From contig NZ_QKVM01000042.1 in NCBI RefSeq assembly GCF_003231305.1, positions 1 through 59,367 of the forward strand: a DNA stretch of 59,367 nucleotides. Direction: 5' to 3'. The notes beneath the pieces are model-generated. The model had not been told where the DNA came from, made no database searches, and worked only from the letters and a program-made list of their open reading frames with translations. The position numbers were made by a program, and so were the translations under genes. The stretch comes from Pseudomonas sichuanensis (GTDB taxonomy: Bacteria; Pseudomonadota; Gammaproteobacteria; Pseudomonadales; Pseudomonadaceae). Shown here one piece after another: positions 44,178-52,249 of this stretch (its first letter is position 1; each line of letters starts with the position of its first letter).

Positions 44178-46376
44178 ATGGAAATCAAGGTCAATTTTCT
44201 CGACAACCTCCGTCTCGAAGCCAAGTTCGACGACTTCACGGTGATCGCCGACCAGCCGATCCGCTACAAAGGCGATGGCTCGGCCCCGGGGCCGTTCGAC
44301 TACTTCCTGGCGTCCTCGGCGCTGTGCGCGGCGTACTTCGTCAAGCTGTACTGCCAGACCCGCGACATCCCCACCGAGAACATCCGCCTGTCGCAGAACA
44401 ACATCGTCGACCCGGAGAACCGCTACAACCAGATCTTCAAGATCCAGGTCGAGCTGCCCGAAGACATCAGCGAAAAGGACCGCCAGGGCATCCTGCGCTC
44501 CATCGACCGCTGCACCGTGAAGAAAGTGGTGCAGACTGGCCCCGAGTTCATCATCGAACAGGTCGACAACCTCGACGCCGACGCCCAGGCATTGCTGATG
44601 CCGGTGTCGGACAGCACCACCTACATCCCCGGCAAGGACCTGCCGCTGGAGCAGACCATCGCCAACATGTCGGCGATCCTCGCCAACCTGGGGATGAAGA
44701 TCGAGATCGCCTCGTGGCGCAACATCGTGCCCAACGTGTGGTCGCTGCACGTGCGCGACGCGCAGTCGCCGATGTGCTTCACCAACGGCAAGGGGGCCAC
44801 CAAGGAAGCCGCGCTGGCCTCGGCGCTGGGCGAGTTCATCGAGCGCCTGAACTGCAACTTCTTCTACAACGACCAGTTCTGGGGCGAGGACATCGCCAAC
44901 GCGCCGTTCGTGCATTACCCCAACGAGCAGTGGTTCAAGCCCGGGCCCAAGGACGCGCTGCCAGAAGAAATTCTCGACCAGCACTGCCTGGCGATCTTCA
45001 ACCCCGACGGCGAGCTGCGCGGCTCGCATCTGTACGACACCAACTCGGGCAACAAGGAGCGCGGCATCTGCTCGCTGCCGTTCGTGCGCCAGTCCGACGG
45101 CGAGACCGTGTACTTCCCGTCCAACCTGATCGAAAACCTGTACCTGAGCAACGGCATGAGCGCCGGCAACACCCTGGCCGAAGCCCAGGTGCAGTGCCTG
45201 TCGGAGATCTTCGAACGGGCGGTCAAGCGCGAGATCCTCGAAGACGAGCTGTGCCTGCCGGACGTGCCGCAGGAGGTGCTGGCCAAGTACCCGGGCATCG
45301 TCGCCGGTATCCAGGGGCTGGAAGAGCAGGGCTTCCCGGTGCTGGTCAAGGACGCCTCGCTGGGCGGTGAATTCCCGGTGATGTGCGTGACCCTGATGAA
45401 CCCGCGCACCGGCGGCGTGTTCGCCTCGTTCGGCGCCCACCCAAGCTTCGAGGTTGCGCTGGAGCGCAGTCTCACCGAACTGCTGCAGGGCCGCAGCTTC
45501 GAAGGCCTGAACGACCTGCCGCAGCCGACCTTCGACAGCCTGGCACTGACCGAACCGAACAACTTCGTCGAGCACTTCATCGACTCCAGCGGCGTGGTGT
45601 CGTGGCGCTTCTTCGGCGCCAAGCCCGACTACGAATTCGTCGAGTGGGACTTCAGCGGCCATGGCGAGGACTCCAACGTACAAGAGGCCGACACCTTGTT
45701 CGGCATCCTCCAGGACATGGGCAAGCAAGTGTACATGGCCGTGTACGACGACCTCGGCGCCACCGCCTGCCGCATCCTGGTGCCGGGCTACTCGGAGATC
45801 TACCCGGTCGAGGACCTGATCTGGGATAACACCAACCGTGCGTTGGGTTTCCGTGCCGACATCCTCAACCTGCACAGCCTCGACAACCGCTCGCTGAAGC
45901 TGCTGCTCAAGCGCCTGGACAATGCCGAGGTGGATGATTACACCACCATCACCACGCTGATCGGCGTGGAGTTCGACGACAACACGGTGTGGGGCCAACT
46001 GACCATCCTCGAGCTGAAGCTGCTGATCCAGCTGGCGGTGCAGCGCTTCGAAGAGGCCAAGGAACTGGTGGAAATGTTCCTGCAGTTCAACGACAACACC
46101 GTTGAGCGCGGGTTGTTCTACCAGGCGTTGAACGTGGTGCTGGAGGTGGTGCTGGACGACGAGCTGGAGATGGAAGATTACGAGCACAACTTGCGTCGCA
46201 TGTTCGGCAACGAGCGCATGGACGCGGTGCTGGGCTCGGTGGATGGCAGCGTGCGTTTCCACGGCCTGACCCCGACCAGCATGAAGCTCGAAGGCCTGGA
46301 CCGCCACCTGCGCTTGGTGGAGAGCTACAAGAAGCTGCATGCGGCGCGGGCGAAGGCGGCGGGGTTGCAGGGCTGA
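44178..46376 (+). CDS. ycaO: OsmC/YcaO-domain protein
   Basis: This 732-residue protein has an N-terminal OsmC-like domain (about 1-145; GPFDYFLASSALCAAYFVKLYC) and a YcaO domain (about 205-540; GKGATKEAALASALGEFIERL and AEAQVQCLSEIFERAVKREI, the ATP-binding acidic motifs), then a helical C-terminal part with TPR-like helices. E. coli YcaO is an ATP-using enzyme of this type linked to beta-methylthiolation of ribosomal protein S12; other YcaO proteins activate peptide amides in RiPP biosynthesis. ATG 44178 is favoured because the OsmC fold begins at MEIKVNF, although no clear ribosome site is seen. Two small secreted peptides follow on the same strand. Confidence 0.88.
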   Translation: MEIKVNFLDNLRLEAKFDDFTVIADQPIRYKGDGSAPGPFDYFLASSALCAAYFVKLYCQTRDIPTENIRLSQNNIVDPENRYNQIFKIQVELPEDISEKDRQGILRSIDRCTVKKVVQTGPEFIIEQVDNLDADAQALLMPVSDSTTYIPGKDLPLEQTIANMSAILANLGMKIEIASWRNIVPNVWSLHVRDAQSPMCFTNGKGATKEAALASALGEFIERLNCNFFYNDQFWGEDIANAPFVHYPNEQWFKPGPKDALPEEILDQHCLAIFNPDGELRGSHLYDTNSGNKERGICSLPFVRQSDGETVYFPSNLIENLYLSNGMSAGNTLAEAQVQCLSEIFERAVKREILEDELCLPDVPQEVLAKYPGIVAGIQGLEEQGFPVLVKDASLGGEFPVMCVTLMNPRTGGVFASFGAHPSFEVALERSLTELLQGRSFEGLNDLPQPTFDSLALTEPNNFVEHFIDSSGVVSWRFFGAKPDYEFVEWDFSGHGEDSNVQEADTLFGILQDMGKQVYMAVYDDLGATACRILVPGYSEIYPVEDLIWDNTNRALGFRADILNLHSLDNRSLKLLLKRLDNAEVDDYTTITTLIGVEFDDNTVWGQLTILELKLLIQLAVQRFEEAKELVEMFLQFNDNTVERGLFYQALNVVLEVVLDDELEMEDYEHNLRRMFGNERMDAVLGSVDGSVRFHGLTPTSMKLEGLDRHLRLVESYKKLHAARAKAAGLQG

Positions 46377-46404
46377 TCAGCGAAAGCTGGCGCGATTGCC
46401 GGGT

Positions 46405-46470
46405 TTGGTCTTAGCTGTCCCGGGGCCGGCGGCTCATGCGCCGGCATCCCGAAGGACAGACCAGGACCAA
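46405..46470 (+). promoter_or_regulatory. Hairpin leader before first small peptide
   Basis: The stretch contains nested complementary blocks: GCCGGCG (46425-46431) with CGCCGGC (46439-46445), TGTCC (46416-46420) with GGACA (46454-46458), and TTGGTC (46405-46410) with GACCAA (46465-46470). The outer pair ends right at the ribosome site AAGGAGGT. No T-run follows, so it is not a simple terminator. It may limit read-through from ycaO or control peptide translation. Confidence 0.45.
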
Positions 46471-46477
46471 GGAGGTC

Positions 46478-46621
46478 ATGTTGAAAGGCAAACTGCTGGC
46501 GGCATCGCTGCTGCTGTGGATGTGCTCGATGACGGCGTACGCCGATTGCGCGGTGCTCGGGCCGCAACCGGACCCTTGCGCGGGGCCTGTGCTCGGCCCC
46601 ACCGAGTGCGTCTGCCCCTGA
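46478..46621 (+). CDS. Small secreted four-cysteine peptide, copy 1
   Basis: This 47-residue protein starts at ATG 46478 with a near-perfect ribosome site (AAGGAGGT, ending 3-4 nt before). A signal peptide (GKLLAASLLLWMCSMTAYA) is followed by a mature part of about 25 residues, DCAVLGPQPDPCAGPV then LGPTECVCP, with four cysteines and two GP-containing half repeats. The next gene encodes a clear paralogue. Two disulfides in the periplasm or outside are likely. No known family; the gene follows ycaO by about 100 nt. Confidence 0.75.
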   Translation: MLKGKLLAASLLLWMCSMTAYADCAVLGPQPDPCAGPVLGPTECVCP

Positions 46622-46662
46622 GGCAAACAAGGAATGTTCGAAAGATGACCAGGAGGTCGAAA

Positions 46663-46800
46663 ATGAAGAAGGTGCTGTTGGCTGTGCTGTTTTCCCTAGG
46701 TTTCTCGCTGACCGCCCAGGCCTCGTGCCCGGTGTTCGGGCCGGGTAAGGATCCGTGCGCAGGGCCGGTATTCGGGCCGTCTACCTGCCAATGCCCGTGA
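46663..46800 (+). CDS. Small secreted four-cysteine peptide, copy 2
   Basis: This 45-residue protein starts at ATG 46663 with AGGAGGT at 46651-46657. A signal peptide (KKVLLAVLFSLGFSLTAQA) precedes SCPVFGPGKDPCAGPV then FGPSTCQCP. The cysteine spacing and DPCAGPV core match copy 1, while signal peptides differ, so the mature part is what is conserved. It is 41 nt downstream of copy 1 and followed by a terminator, which closes the transcription unit. Function unknown. Confidence 0.75.
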   Translation: MKKVLLAVLFSLGFSLTAQASCPVFGPGKDPCAGPVFGPSTCQCP

Positions 46801-46818
46801 GTTTTGCATTGTAGGAAT

Positions 46819-46840
46819 GGGGCTGCTTCGCAGCCCTTTT
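46819..46840 (+). terminator. Rho-independent terminator after peptide pair
   Basis: GGGCTGC-TTC-GCAGCCC forms a 7-bp stem with a tight loop, followed by TTTT. The remaining 270 bp up to 47111 show no gene that I can support. Confidence 0.8.
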
Positions 46841-47111
46841 CTGTTGCTTGAGGTCACTTGATGAGCGCGTTACTAAAGTGCCACCTCCAGGCGGCCTTCT
46901 CCTGAGCGGATGGTCCAATAATCCGCTTTTAGAACAGGCCGGAGCAACGCCCCGCCGAGAGTGCCGCATCGGTATTCCCTAAACTTTTATAAACTTCACG
47001 ATAGCCTTTCCTGGTCGGCCCCTCCATGCATCTCATCCTTCATTGAACCATCTTGCGTTCCCATGAAACGCCACCATAGCTCCTGCTATTCAGCCTTGGC
47101 AAAACTTGGGA

Positions 47112-47396
47112 TCAGTCAACGCTTCGTGAGGTAAAAGCCCAAATGTGGAAAAAGAACATTGCCGCAGTAAGGAGAATCACAAACCAGAAACCGAAATCAG
47201 TTATAGAGTTATAGGGGAATCGGATAAGTCCCTCTCCGCTCATCATTTCAATATAAACGCCCCCCATGCAACCATTGAAGAATAACGAGCCTGAAAATTG
47301 CAAAAATCTATCCAGGTTCTTGAAAGCAAATCTATTAAGCAGCAAGCTGATTGCGATATCGCATATTGCAAAAAGCCCCAGAAGCAGCAGCTTCAT
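47112..47396 (-). CDS. Small membrane protein, candidate immunity protein to DUF4225 effector
   Basis: This 94-residue protein is AT-rich and has three hydrophobic segments (LLLLGLFAICDIAISLLL, FSGSLFFNGCMGGVYIEM and FWFVILLTAAMFFFHIWAF). It starts 4 nt inside the DUF4225 gene (ATGA overlap), so the two are translationally coupled. Its place directly after a putative effector and its small membrane architecture suggest an immunity protein that protects the producing cell. Low GC supports recent acquisition. I recognise no family. Confidence 0.6.
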   Translation of the reverse strand: MKLLLLGLFAICDIAISLLLNRFAFKNLDRFLQFSGSLFFNGCMGGVYIEMMSGEGLIRFPYNSITDFGFWFVILLTAAMFFFHIWAFTSRSVD

Positions 47397-48106
47397 TCTT
47401 TGTACTCATCCACCCATTGCTTAATGGTCAGGCCAGATGTGGGAAGCTCGACTGCAAGCCCTCCCTTACCTAGCTGTCTTATTTTTCGCTCTTTGTCAGC
47501 ATCCATATATCGATATAGCCGCCATGCATCTCGCCTTGGAACCTTTCGCCACAGCGCCCGCCCCGACAGGAAAAGATCCGCCGTGTAGTACGCGAGATTG
47601 CCATCCTGCTCGCTATACCCCAGGCTCTTGGCTGCATCCTGATAGAGCTCCCTCACAGGCCCGACCACATCGGTTCGACCTTCGTAGAGACCCCGGGCAT
47701 TTTCATAAAGGTTGTTACCTCCATGCATGATCAATGGCGCCCCGTGAATCACGCATGTGGAACCAAGACTCCCTATGCAGCCCCCTAACCCCTCAGCAAA
47801 TTGCGAGGCGCCGCCAGCCATGCCTACCAACTGGGTAAATATCCGCGACGCCTGCGAGTAAAGACTCTTCTTCTCGGCCTGAATCCGCTCGAGCCCTTGC
47901 TCCGGGGTGATGCGTCGCTCGTACACATCATCCATCACACGCCGCGCGTAATAAGCCAACTCCCGATTGAATTGCATCCGCAACCGCCGATCGCTCAGGT
48001 GTTTAGCACTGACCCCACAGCCATAGCTGATCAACCGAGACGCTGCCGCATTCACCTCCCAATACGCCTCATCCAGCCGCTCACCATATTCCTCGCGCTG
48101 GCTCAT
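47393..48106 (-). CDS. DUF4225-domain protein, putative type VI secretion effector
   Basis: This 237-residue protein has a helical N-terminal half (LDEAYWEVNAAASRLISYGC, FNRELAYYARRVMDDVYE) and a C-terminal half with KSLGYSEQDGNLAYYTADLFLS and KVPRRDAWRLYRYMDAD, the pattern I associate with DUF4225. Glycine-rich hydrophobic stretches (QLVGMAGGASQFAEGLGGCIG) could insert into membranes. It overlaps the Hcp gene by 4 nt upstream and the small membrane gene downstream. I infer cargo carried by Hcp, with a toxic action on membranes; the activity is not shown by the sequence. Confidence 0.7.
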   Translation of the reverse strand: MSQREEYGERLDEAYWEVNAAASRLISYGCGVSAKHLSDRRLRMQFNRELAYYARRVMDDVYERRITPEQGLERIQAEKKSLYSQASRIFTQLVGMAGGASQFAEGLGGCIGSLGSTCVIHGAPLIMHGGNNLYENARGLYEGRTDVVGPVRELYQDAAKSLGYSEQDGNLAYYTADLFLSGRALWRKVPRRDAWRLYRYMDADKERKIRQLGKGGLAVELPTSGLTIKQWVDEYKE

Positions 48107-48588
48107 AGCTGCTCACCCCAGCTGGCGTACCCGGTAGTACCGGCGGCGTGATGAATCCAACTGATGGTCCGATAGCTGATAAGCAGCCGTTCCTCGGCGT
48201 CCTGATCGGTCAAGAGCACCGCATGGGGCACATCCATTTCCTGGCTGACGATCACCGCGCCTTCCAGCCTCACCGAGAAGTACTTCTCCCGATGGCCTGC
48301 CGGATGAATGCGATACAGCTGGATATCGCAGTCGAGCACTTCCCGGCTGTCCACGGCCTGGGCCAGCAAGGGCGTGGACTTGTCGATGAGCTTGGTGACC
48401 ACGACCGGGTGGTGGGTGCCGCGCTGGGTGTTGTCCGTGTTGGAAATACCGTGGCTGAACGACATCACCGTGATCTCGTCCTGGTGCGCGACCTGGCACC
48501 TGTTGCCGATGGACGCCTGGGTATTGCAGCCTGACGAAATCAGACCTTGCCGCTTGCCGGTGATGCTCATGTATCCGTTGAAAGCCAT
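48103..48588 (-). CDS. hcp: Hcp-family type VI secretion tube protein
   Basis: This 161-residue protein is a typical Hcp: MAFNGYMSITGKRQGLISSGC at the start, VMSFSHGISN, PVVVTKLIDKSTPLLAQAVDSRE and the closing RTISWIHHAAGTTGYASW. Hcp hexamers stack into the tube of the type VI secretion machine and can carry small effectors in their lumen. ATG 48588 has AAGGAGT 6-7 nt upstream. It heads an operon with the DUF4225 gene and a small membrane protein. No structural type VI genes are in the window, so this is an orphan hcp cassette that depends on a machine encoded elsewhere. Confidence 0.9.
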   Translation of the reverse strand: MAFNGYMSITGKRQGLISSGCNTQASIGNRCQVAHQDEITVMSFSHGISNTDNTQRGTHHPVVVTKLIDKSTPLLAQAVDSREVLDCDIQLYRIHPAGHREKYFSVRLEGAVIVSQEMDVPHAVLLTDQDAEERLLISYRTISWIHHAAGTTGYASWGEQL

Positions 48589-49076
48589 GGGCTGCACTCC
48601 TTGTAGAGAAAGGATCGCAGCCTACGAAAACACTCAGGGCGTGTATGCCGGACGCGTCTGAATTATCCGGCCTTCGCAGAACGCTTTGTTTACTGAACCT
48701 GATTGCTACGAGTGATTGGCCGTGACTGAACAAGCGTTTCGCGGCACAAGGCCGCTCCTACAAGGGGGCGCTCATCTGGGCAAGGGCTATGTCGCTCTCC
48801 GCCACCGCGCACGTCGCATTCAGACAAGCACACGTCTTTGCCAATCTGCTCCCGCCACCGCCAAAGCCGAATAATTGATCCATCGGTCAACCCTGCGCCA
48901 CGGGCTGGCTGGCGCGACACCTACGAGTAAGCAGCCTCGTCTCACAATTCCAACGCTGCGGCGCCCCGTGCCCCGGACCACCGGCAGGCATCCATAACTA
49001 GAAAACCGAACAACCCCCAACGTGCGCCTTGCCGTCGACGGCCTTGGTGCGCGCGTGCTTGTGAGACTTGACTGCC
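48589..49076. repeat. 488-bp intergenic region with one REP palindrome
   Basis: Between the divergent hcp and EamA genes a REP palindrome lies at 48737-48762 (TTTCGCGGCACAAGGCCGCT core). Promoters for both directions must be here but no clear boxes could be assigned. No gene was recognised. Confidence 0.6.
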
Positions 49077-49979
49077 ATGATCGCTACCACCGTTTCTGCC
49101 GCCGATTCGTCGGGCGGCCACCGCAATGCGTTGCTCGTCGCCCATATCGCCGCCGTGCTGTTCGGCCTTACCGGCATCCTTGGCGCACTGATCGAGGCCG
49201 ATGCCAGCCTGATCACCTTCGGCCGCGCCACCTTCGCCTTCATCGCCCTGGGCTTTGTCGCCGGGCTCAAGGGCACGCGCCTGCTCGATGCGCTGAAGTG
49301 GCGCAACCTGCCGGTGCTGGCCGTGACCGGTGGCTTGCTCGCCGCCCACTGGCTGACCTTCTTCGTGGCGGTCAAGGTCGGTGGCGTGGCCGTGGCCACG
49401 CTTGGCTTCGCCAGCTTCCCGGCGTTCATCGCGCTGATCGACGTGAGCGTGTTCCGCGAGCGCATCGGTGCGGTCGAAACCCTGTTGCTGCTGATGGTCA
49501 CGGCCGGCCTGGTGCTGGTGGTGCCCTCGTTCGACCTGCTCGACAGCGGCACCGTCGGCCTGCTGTGGGGCTTGGCCTCGGGCCTGGCGTTCGCCCTGCT
49601 GGCGGTGGCCAACCGCCGTCGCCCGGCGGGCATGAACGCCCTGCAGGTGTCGTTCTGGCAGAACCTGGTGGTGGCGATCGTCGTCGCACCGCTTGCCTTC
49701 AGCCACCTGGCCACCAGCAGCCTGAGCGCCTCGGACTGGATCAACCTGGCGCTGCTGGGGGTGTTCTGCACCGGGCTTTCGCAGTTCCTGTTCGTCAAGA
49801 GCCTGGACGGGCTCCAGGCGCGCACGGCGGGCATGATCATCGCCCTGGAGCCGGTGTACGCCATCGCCTGTGCCTGGTGGCTGTTCGGCGAGCAGCCGTC
49901 GCTGCGCATGGCGGCGGGCGCGGCGCTGATCGTGCTGGCCACGGTGTTCTGCGCCTGGCGCAAGGCTCCGACCCACTGA
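49077..49979 (+). CDS. EamA/DMT-family transporter
   Basis: This 300-residue protein has ten predicted membrane helices in two halves, as in the drug/metabolite transporter (EamA) family: helix 1 ALLVAHIAAVLFGLTGILGA, FGRATFAFIALGF, and in the second half ALEPVYAIACAWWLFGEQPS, the usual conserved late motif. It probably exports an amino acid or metabolite; the substrate is unknown. ATG 49077 is slightly preferred over TTG 49068. It is a single gene, followed after 72 bp by the HD/GNAT gene on the same strand. Confidence 0.88.
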   Translation: MIATTVSAADSSGGHRNALLVAHIAAVLFGLTGILGALIEADASLITFGRATFAFIALGFVAGLKGTRLLDALKWRNLPVLAVTGGLLAAHWLTFFVAVKVGGVAVATLGFASFPAFIALIDVSVFRERIGAVETLLLLMVTAGLVLVVPSFDLLDSGTVGLLWGLASGLAFALLAVANRRRPAGMNALQVSFWQNLVVAIVVAPLAFSHLATSSLSASDWINLALLGVFCTGLSQFLFVKSLDGLQARTAGMIIALEPVYAIACAWWLFGEQPSLRMAAGAALIVLATVFCAWRKAPTH

Positions 49980-50051
49980 GCCGGCAACACCCTCTACCTG
50001 TCCGGGCACGCATGGTTTATGGTGCCAGGCTGCAATCTGGAGGGTAACCAC

Positions 50052-51119
50052 ATGGACATCGACAAACTGCACGGCCGCCTGGAGTTCCTGCGCCAGGCGG
50101 AGCAGCTCAAAAGCGTGCTCAGAAGCGCACACACTTCGTCCGGGCGGGCCGAGAGCACCGCCGAGCACACCTGGCGCCTGTGCCTGATGGCCATGACCTT
50201 TGCCGACGAACTGGCCGGCCTGGACCTGCTCAAGGTGCTCAGGATGTGCGTCATCCATGACCTGGGCGAAGCCATCCATGGTGATATCCCGGCCGTCAGC
50301 AAGGATGCGTTCCCCGACAAGAGCGAGCAGGAACGCACCGACCTGAAGACGCTGCTGTCCAGCCTGGACGCGCCGCTGCAGGCCGAGCTGCTGGCGCTGT
50401 GGGAAGACTACGAAGCCGCGGCCTCGCCAGAAGCCCAGGCGGTGAAGGCCCTGGACAAACTCGAAACCCTGCTGCAGCACAACCAGGGCCGCAACCCGCC
50501 GGATTTCGACTACGCCTTCAACCTGAGCTACGGCAAGCGCTACACGGCGGCCACCCCGCTGTTCGCGGCGCTGCGCCAGCTGATCGACGCCGACACCCGC
50601 AGCAACCTGCAGTTGAACCTCAACATTCGTGGCGAGCAGCCCGACGATATTGACGCCATCAGCCGGCTGACCGAGGCGGCCTTCGCCAACGCTGAACATA
50701 GCAGCCACACCGAGCAGTTCATCGTCACGGCGCTGCGCAAGGCCGGGCAGCTCACGGTGTCGCTGGTCGCCGAGGAGGGTGGGGCGCTGGTCGGCCATAT
50801 CGCCATTTCCCCGGTGACGATCACATCCGGCGCCAGCGGTTGGTTCGGCCTGGGGCCGATTTCCGTTGCGCCGTCGCGCCAGGGCCAGGGTATTGGTACG
50901 ACGTTGATGCAGGCCGCGTTGGCCGAGCTGCGGCGCCTGGGTGGTCAGGGCTGTGTGGTGCTGGGTGATCCGGCCTACTACGGGCGTTTCGGCTTCAAGG
51001 CCGAGCCGGCGCTGGCGCTGCCCGGTGTGCCGGCGGAGTACTTCCAGGCCCTCGCCCTGGCCGGGCCGGTACCCAGTGGCCAGGTGAGCTATCACCCGGC
51101 GTTCGAAGCACAGGCCTGA
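50052..51119 (+). CDS. HD-domain phosphohydrolase fused to GNAT acetyltransferase
   Basis: The N-terminal 180 residues form an HD domain of the YfbR/HDDC2 nucleotidase type: AEHTWRLCLMA (H39), CVIHDLGEAIHGD (H69, D70) and ALDKLETLLQH. From about residue 188 a GNAT domain of the YhbS type follows, with IRGEQPDDIDAISRLTEAAF, GLGPISVAPSRQGQGIG and YYGRFGFKAE. ATG 50052 has GGAGGG about 8 nt upstream. The HD part probably removes phosphate from deoxynucleoside monophosphates; the GNAT acceptor is unknown. The frame is continuous with no stop between domains, so this is a real fusion. Confidence 0.88.
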   Translation: MDIDKLHGRLEFLRQAEQLKSVLRSAHTSSGRAESTAEHTWRLCLMAMTFADELAGLDLLKVLRMCVIHDLGEAIHGDIPAVSKDAFPDKSEQERTDLKTLLSSLDAPLQAELLALWEDYEAAASPEAQAVKALDKLETLLQHNQGRNPPDFDYAFNLSYGKRYTAATPLFAALRQLIDADTRSNLQLNLNIRGEQPDDIDAISRLTEAAFANAEHSSHTEQFIVTALRKAGQLTVSLVAEEGGALVGHIAISPVTITSGASGWFGLGPISVAPSRQGQGIGTTLMQAALAELRRLGGQGCVVLGDPAYYGRFGFKAEPALALPGVPAEYFQALALAGPVPSGQVSYHPAFEAQA

Positions 51120-51143
51120 GCGCGCCTTCGCGAACGGTCATCC

Positions 51144-51259
51144 TGTAGGAGCGGCCTTGTGCCGCGAAAGGGCCGCAAAGCGGCCCCGGCAATCGTGCAT
51201 GTGACATAGACCGTCGGGGCTGCTTCGCAGCCCTTTCGCGGCACAAGGCCGCTCCTACA
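51144..51259. repeat. Inverted REP pair (BIME-like)
   Basis: TGTAGGAGCGGCCTTGTGCC at 51144 and its inverted copy ending 51259 flank shorter inverted words (GGGCCGC, GGGGCTGCTTCGCAGCCC). The element fills the convergent space between the HD/GNAT gene and dsdC and can act as a bidirectional end point. Confidence 0.8.
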
Positions 51260-51295
51260 CAGAACATGAAATGCCTGCGAAAGGCCGCATAGCGG

Positions 51296-52237
51296 TCAGT
51301 TGCTTCCCATGGCCGATTGCCGCAACCACTCGATCAGCACCTGCAACCGCCGTGGCATCGGCTCGTGGGGCGGGTGCACCAGGTAATAGCCGCAGCGGTC
51401 TGCCGCGACGAAGTCGCCAAACGGCAATATCAGCTCGCCGTTGGCGATACGTGCCTTGACCAACTGTTCACGGCCAATGGCGATGCCCACATGGTTCACC
51501 GCAGCCAGGGTGCACAGGTCGGAGCGGTCGAAGGTGAGGAAGCGCTCCGGCAGCGGCACATCCAGCGCCATGCGCTGCAACCACGAGCGCCACTCGGCAT
51601 CGTGCGCCGCGTTGTCCCAGGCCGCGACATCGTGCAGCAAGGTACAGGCGCCCAACCCCTGGATGCCGCCCTGCAGCCCATGCCGCCGGGCGTATTCAGG
51701 GGAACACACCGGCGCGATCCGCTCCGTCATCAGCGGCGTGCTGACCAACCCCGGGTAATGCCCGTCCGAATAGCACAGCACCAGGTCGACCTTGCGGGTG
51801 CGGTAGTCGATGCTCTCGTTGCCGACGCGGATGTCCAGCTGGATATCCGGGTACTGCATGGTGAACTCGGCCAGCCGCGGCACCAGCCAGCACTGCGCCA
51901 CCGATGGCCGCACATACAAAGTCAATTGCCCGGCCACCTGGCCATGGGCGCGGTCGCGTACGGCTTCAGACAGCGCATCCATGGTGCGCTGCATGATCTG
52001 GAACACGCGCTCGCCGTCCTCGGTCAGCGTGACCTTGCGCGGCAAACGGTGGAACAGCTTGAGCGCCAGCTGCTGCTCCAGCCGGCCGATTCGGTGGCTC
52101 ACTGCGCTGGCGGTCAGGCACAGCTCGTCGGCCGCCCGGGCAAAACTCAGGTGCCGGGCCGCCACCAGGAAGGTGTGCAGGTTGGCCAGGTGCGCGCCGT
52201 TGAGTTTCGGCGCGAGCGGGTGAGCGGGGGCGGGCAT
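51296..52237 (-). CDS. dsdC: LysR-family activator of D-serine catabolism
   Basis: This 313-residue LysR protein has the N-terminal helix-turn-helix (LHTFLVAARHLSFARAADEL, LTASAVSHRIGRLEQQL) and an effector domain from about residue 100. In E. coli DsdC activates dsdXA with D-serine and lies divergent to them. Here it is the last gene of the same operon, 12 nt after dsdA, with AGGAG before its ATG. The name rests on the gene context and general similarity (FHRLPRKVTLTEDGERVF); another LysR function would not be excluded by sequence alone. Confidence 0.8.
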   Translation of the reverse strand: MPAPAHPLAPKLNGAHLANLHTFLVAARHLSFARAADELCLTASAVSHRIGRLEQQLALKLFHRLPRKVTLTEDGERVFQIMQRTMDALSEAVRDRAHGQVAGQLTLYVRPSVAQCWLVPRLAEFTMQYPDIQLDIRVGNESIDYRTRKVDLVLCYSDGHYPGLVSTPLMTERIAPVCSPEYARRHGLQGGIQGLGACTLLHDVAAWDNAAHDAEWRSWLQRMALDVPLPERFLTFDRSDLCTLAAVNHVGIAIGREQLVKARIANGELILPFGDFVAADRCGYYLVHPPHEPMPRRLQVLIEWLRQSAMGSN

Positions 52238-52249
52238 GGGCGCTCCTCT

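Noticed and set aside
46339..46662. Longer frame (153 residues) leading into small peptide copy 2
   Set aside because: It crosses ycaO's end and copy 1 in another frame; AGGAGGT and a signal peptide define the short gene at 46663.
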